DNA of 41,890 bases from an uncultured Clostridia bacterium. GTDB lineage: Bacteria > Bacillota > Clostridia > UBA1381. The position numbers and the translations under genes are program-made. This document shows, piece by piece, positions 40,768 through 41,890 of the stretch (positions within the stretch are counted from its first letter, which is position 1; each line of letters starts with the position of its first letter). The notes under the pieces were generated by a model. It had not been told where the DNA came from. It saw only the letters and a list, made by a program, of their open reading frames with translations, and did not search any database. Location: positions 1-41,890 of the forward strand of contig CAKSPW010000015.1 in assembly GCA_934486495.1 (NCBI GenBank), written 5' to 3'.

Positions 40768-41890
40768 ATGGATTTTATAAAAAAGACACTCAAAGCCTGT
40801 ACGTGTCTTCAAAAAGGCTGTGCGGAGGTGAGTGCCGACGGCGATATAATTGTACCCGACGTTATGCCGGATATCCTGAAAATTCTGAGAGTTGACGGGA
40901 ATGCATACATAACCTCAAGCGAAGTTACGGGTGAAAAGCTGACGTGCGAGGGAGTTGTTGATTTAAAAATTCTCTACATCCCCGAAGACAAAGACGAGTT
41001 GCTCGAAAGTATATCGGCAAAATTTGATTTTACTCACGTTATGAACAGCAAAAATTTATCCGACGGAGCTATTCCCGACTTATCGGCAGATATTACCCGT
41101 GCAGACTTTCAGCTTATTAACAGCAGAAAGGTAAAGATTAAAACGAACGTTTCATTATCATACGAAATACTGTCGGCAGAGGATATTGACATTTCGTGCG
41201 ACGCCGATGAAGAGCTTTTGATTGAAACAAAAAAGAAAAACCTTTGCGCATCATGCTTTGTCGGATTTAAGGACACGCAGTTTCTCGTTCGGGAAAGCCT
41301 TGAGCTGCCGTCGGGGCAAGCCTCTATTGATAAAATTTTAAAGCTTGACGTATCAGTCTGTGACAAGGAGTACAAGGCTATAAATGACAGAGTCGTTATA
41401 AAAGGTACGTGCTGCATATGCGCTCTTTACCGAGACAGCGCCCGTCAAATAAGACATTCCGATTTTGAAATACCGTTTACGGAGATAATCGACCTTAACG
41501 GAATAACCGAAGACACTGTTTGCGATTTGGATTTATCGTGCGGTGAAGTGACATATCATACGGAAAACGACTCGGACGGCGATGTAAGAATTATTTACAC
41601 GGAGGTTATAGTCTGCGCCAAACTGTACGCATATGACAAAATGAATACAGAATATATATCCGACTGCTTTGCACCGGGCGGCGAATTCAAATGCGAATGT
41701 GACAAACGAGAAATAGAGGCCGTCACATCATCTGCCGTATCGAGTGTATCGATAAGAGAAGTAATACAAAAAACCTCCGCCGCACCGAAGCTTGCCGGAA
41801 TATATAATCTTATAGCAAAGCCCTCCGCCGTAAATGCCGTTTCGGAGGATAACAGAGTATGCATAGACGGAAAGCTCGAATGCTACTGCC
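40768..41890 (+). CDS. DUF3794 (SipL-type) sporulation protein, 3' end outside window
   Basis: The open frame runs 374 codons to the right edge without a stop. It shows repeated DUF3794-like modules: VPDVMPDILKILRVDGNAYI, then VTGEKLTCEGVVDLKILYIP, and again from about 155 with LELPSGQASIDKILKLDVSV and DRVVIKGTCCICALYRD. A third unit starts near 330 (SAAPKLAGIYNLIAKPSAVN). This family includes SipL, the SpoIVA partner that anchors the coat to the spore in Clostridioides. SipL proteins end in LysM, which would lie beyond the window. The start has AGAAGGAGG six bases upstream. A candidate sigma-E promoter supports a mother-cell role. Confidence 0.85.
   Translation, partial: MDFIKKTLKACTCLQKGCAEVSADGDIIVPDVMPDILKILRVDGNAYITSSEVTGEKLTCEGVVDLKILYIPEDKDELLESISAKFDFTHVMNSKNLSDGAIPDLSADITRADFQLINSRKVKIKTNVSLSYEILSAEDIDISCDADEELLIETKKKNLCASCFVGFKDTQFLVRESLELPSGQASIDKILKLDVSVCDKEYKAINDRVVIKGTCCICALYRDSARQIRHSDFEIPFTEIIDLNGITEDTVCDLDLSCGEVTYHTENDSDGDVRIIYTEVIVCAKLYAYDKMNTEYISDCFAPGGEFKCECDKREIEAVTSSAVSSVSIREVIQKTSAAPKLAGIYNLIAKPSAVNAVSEDNRVCIDGKLECYC

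Noticed and set aside
1..41890. CRISPR array, prophage, tRNA or rRNA genes
   Set aside because: No regularly spaced direct repeats, no phage structural genes and no tRNA- or rRNA-like sequence was seen by eye on either strand.

Overview
The window looks like the chromosome of a low-GC, anaerobic, spore-forming Clostridia species, probably from an animal gut. The sequence evidence is a glycyl-radical enzyme microcompartment locus for deoxysugar use, surface proteins carrying SLH domains, spore-maturation genes spmA/spmB and a DUF3794 (SipL-type) coat protein, IreB (a PASTA-kinase partner), and strict TTGACA-N17-TATAAT promoters with strong AGGAGG-type ribosome sites. I cannot name the species. 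I see no phage, insertion sequence, CRISPR array, tRNA or rRNA.

Layout. (1) 1-5.9 kb: the edge of a glycyl-radical microcompartment operon on the minus strand (B12-independent propanediol dehydratase, its activase, a PduU/EutS-type shell protein, the start of a fuculose-phosphate aldolase), with an unfamiliar HTH regulator transcribed away from it. (2) 5.9-11.9 kb: a minus-strand uptake locus. It encodes a surface protein with prenyltransferase-like toroid repeats plus SLH domains, an anchored DUF4430 protein, an ECF T component, and one long polypeptide fusing two ECF ATPases to a membrane S component. The two surface proteins carry the two fold types of animal transcobalamin, so corrinoid capture is the leading guess. 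(3) 12-14.3 kb: a polar amino acid ABC transporter. (4) 14.3-18.4 kb: a short-chain dehydrogenase, a hypoxanthine/uracil-DNA glycosylase, two Gfo/Idh/MocA proteins and an AraC regulator. (5) 18.5-22.8 kb: a large SLH surface protein and a D,D-carboxypeptidase. (6) 22.8-31.3 kb: a complete, tightly packed histidine operon, hisZ-G-D-C-B-H-A-F-IE-K, behind two tandem promoters. (7) 31.4-32.5 kb: spmA-spmB. (8) 32.6-35.2 kb: ireB, lepB, rbgA and a flavin reductase. (9) 35.3-40.5 kb: an ACT protein, a phenylacetate-CoA ligase, a small membrane protein and a large NlpC/P60 surface hydrolase. (10) 40.8 kb to the end: a truncated DUF3794 protein.

How the parts fit. The aldolase would release lactaldehyde from fuculose or rhamnulose phosphate. 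Lactaldehyde is reduced to 1,2-propanediol, which the radical dehydratase turns into propionaldehyde inside the shell. The main shell and downstream enzymes should lie to the left of position 1. The most interesting items are the transcobalamin-like surface pair with the A-A'-S fused ECF transporter, the shared promoter and operator-like motif at two microcompartment promoters beside the divergent regulator, and a 138-bp structured element next to a 38-bp perfect palindrome at 5.9-6.1 kb. All function calls come from reading motifs and gene order; no database search was run.
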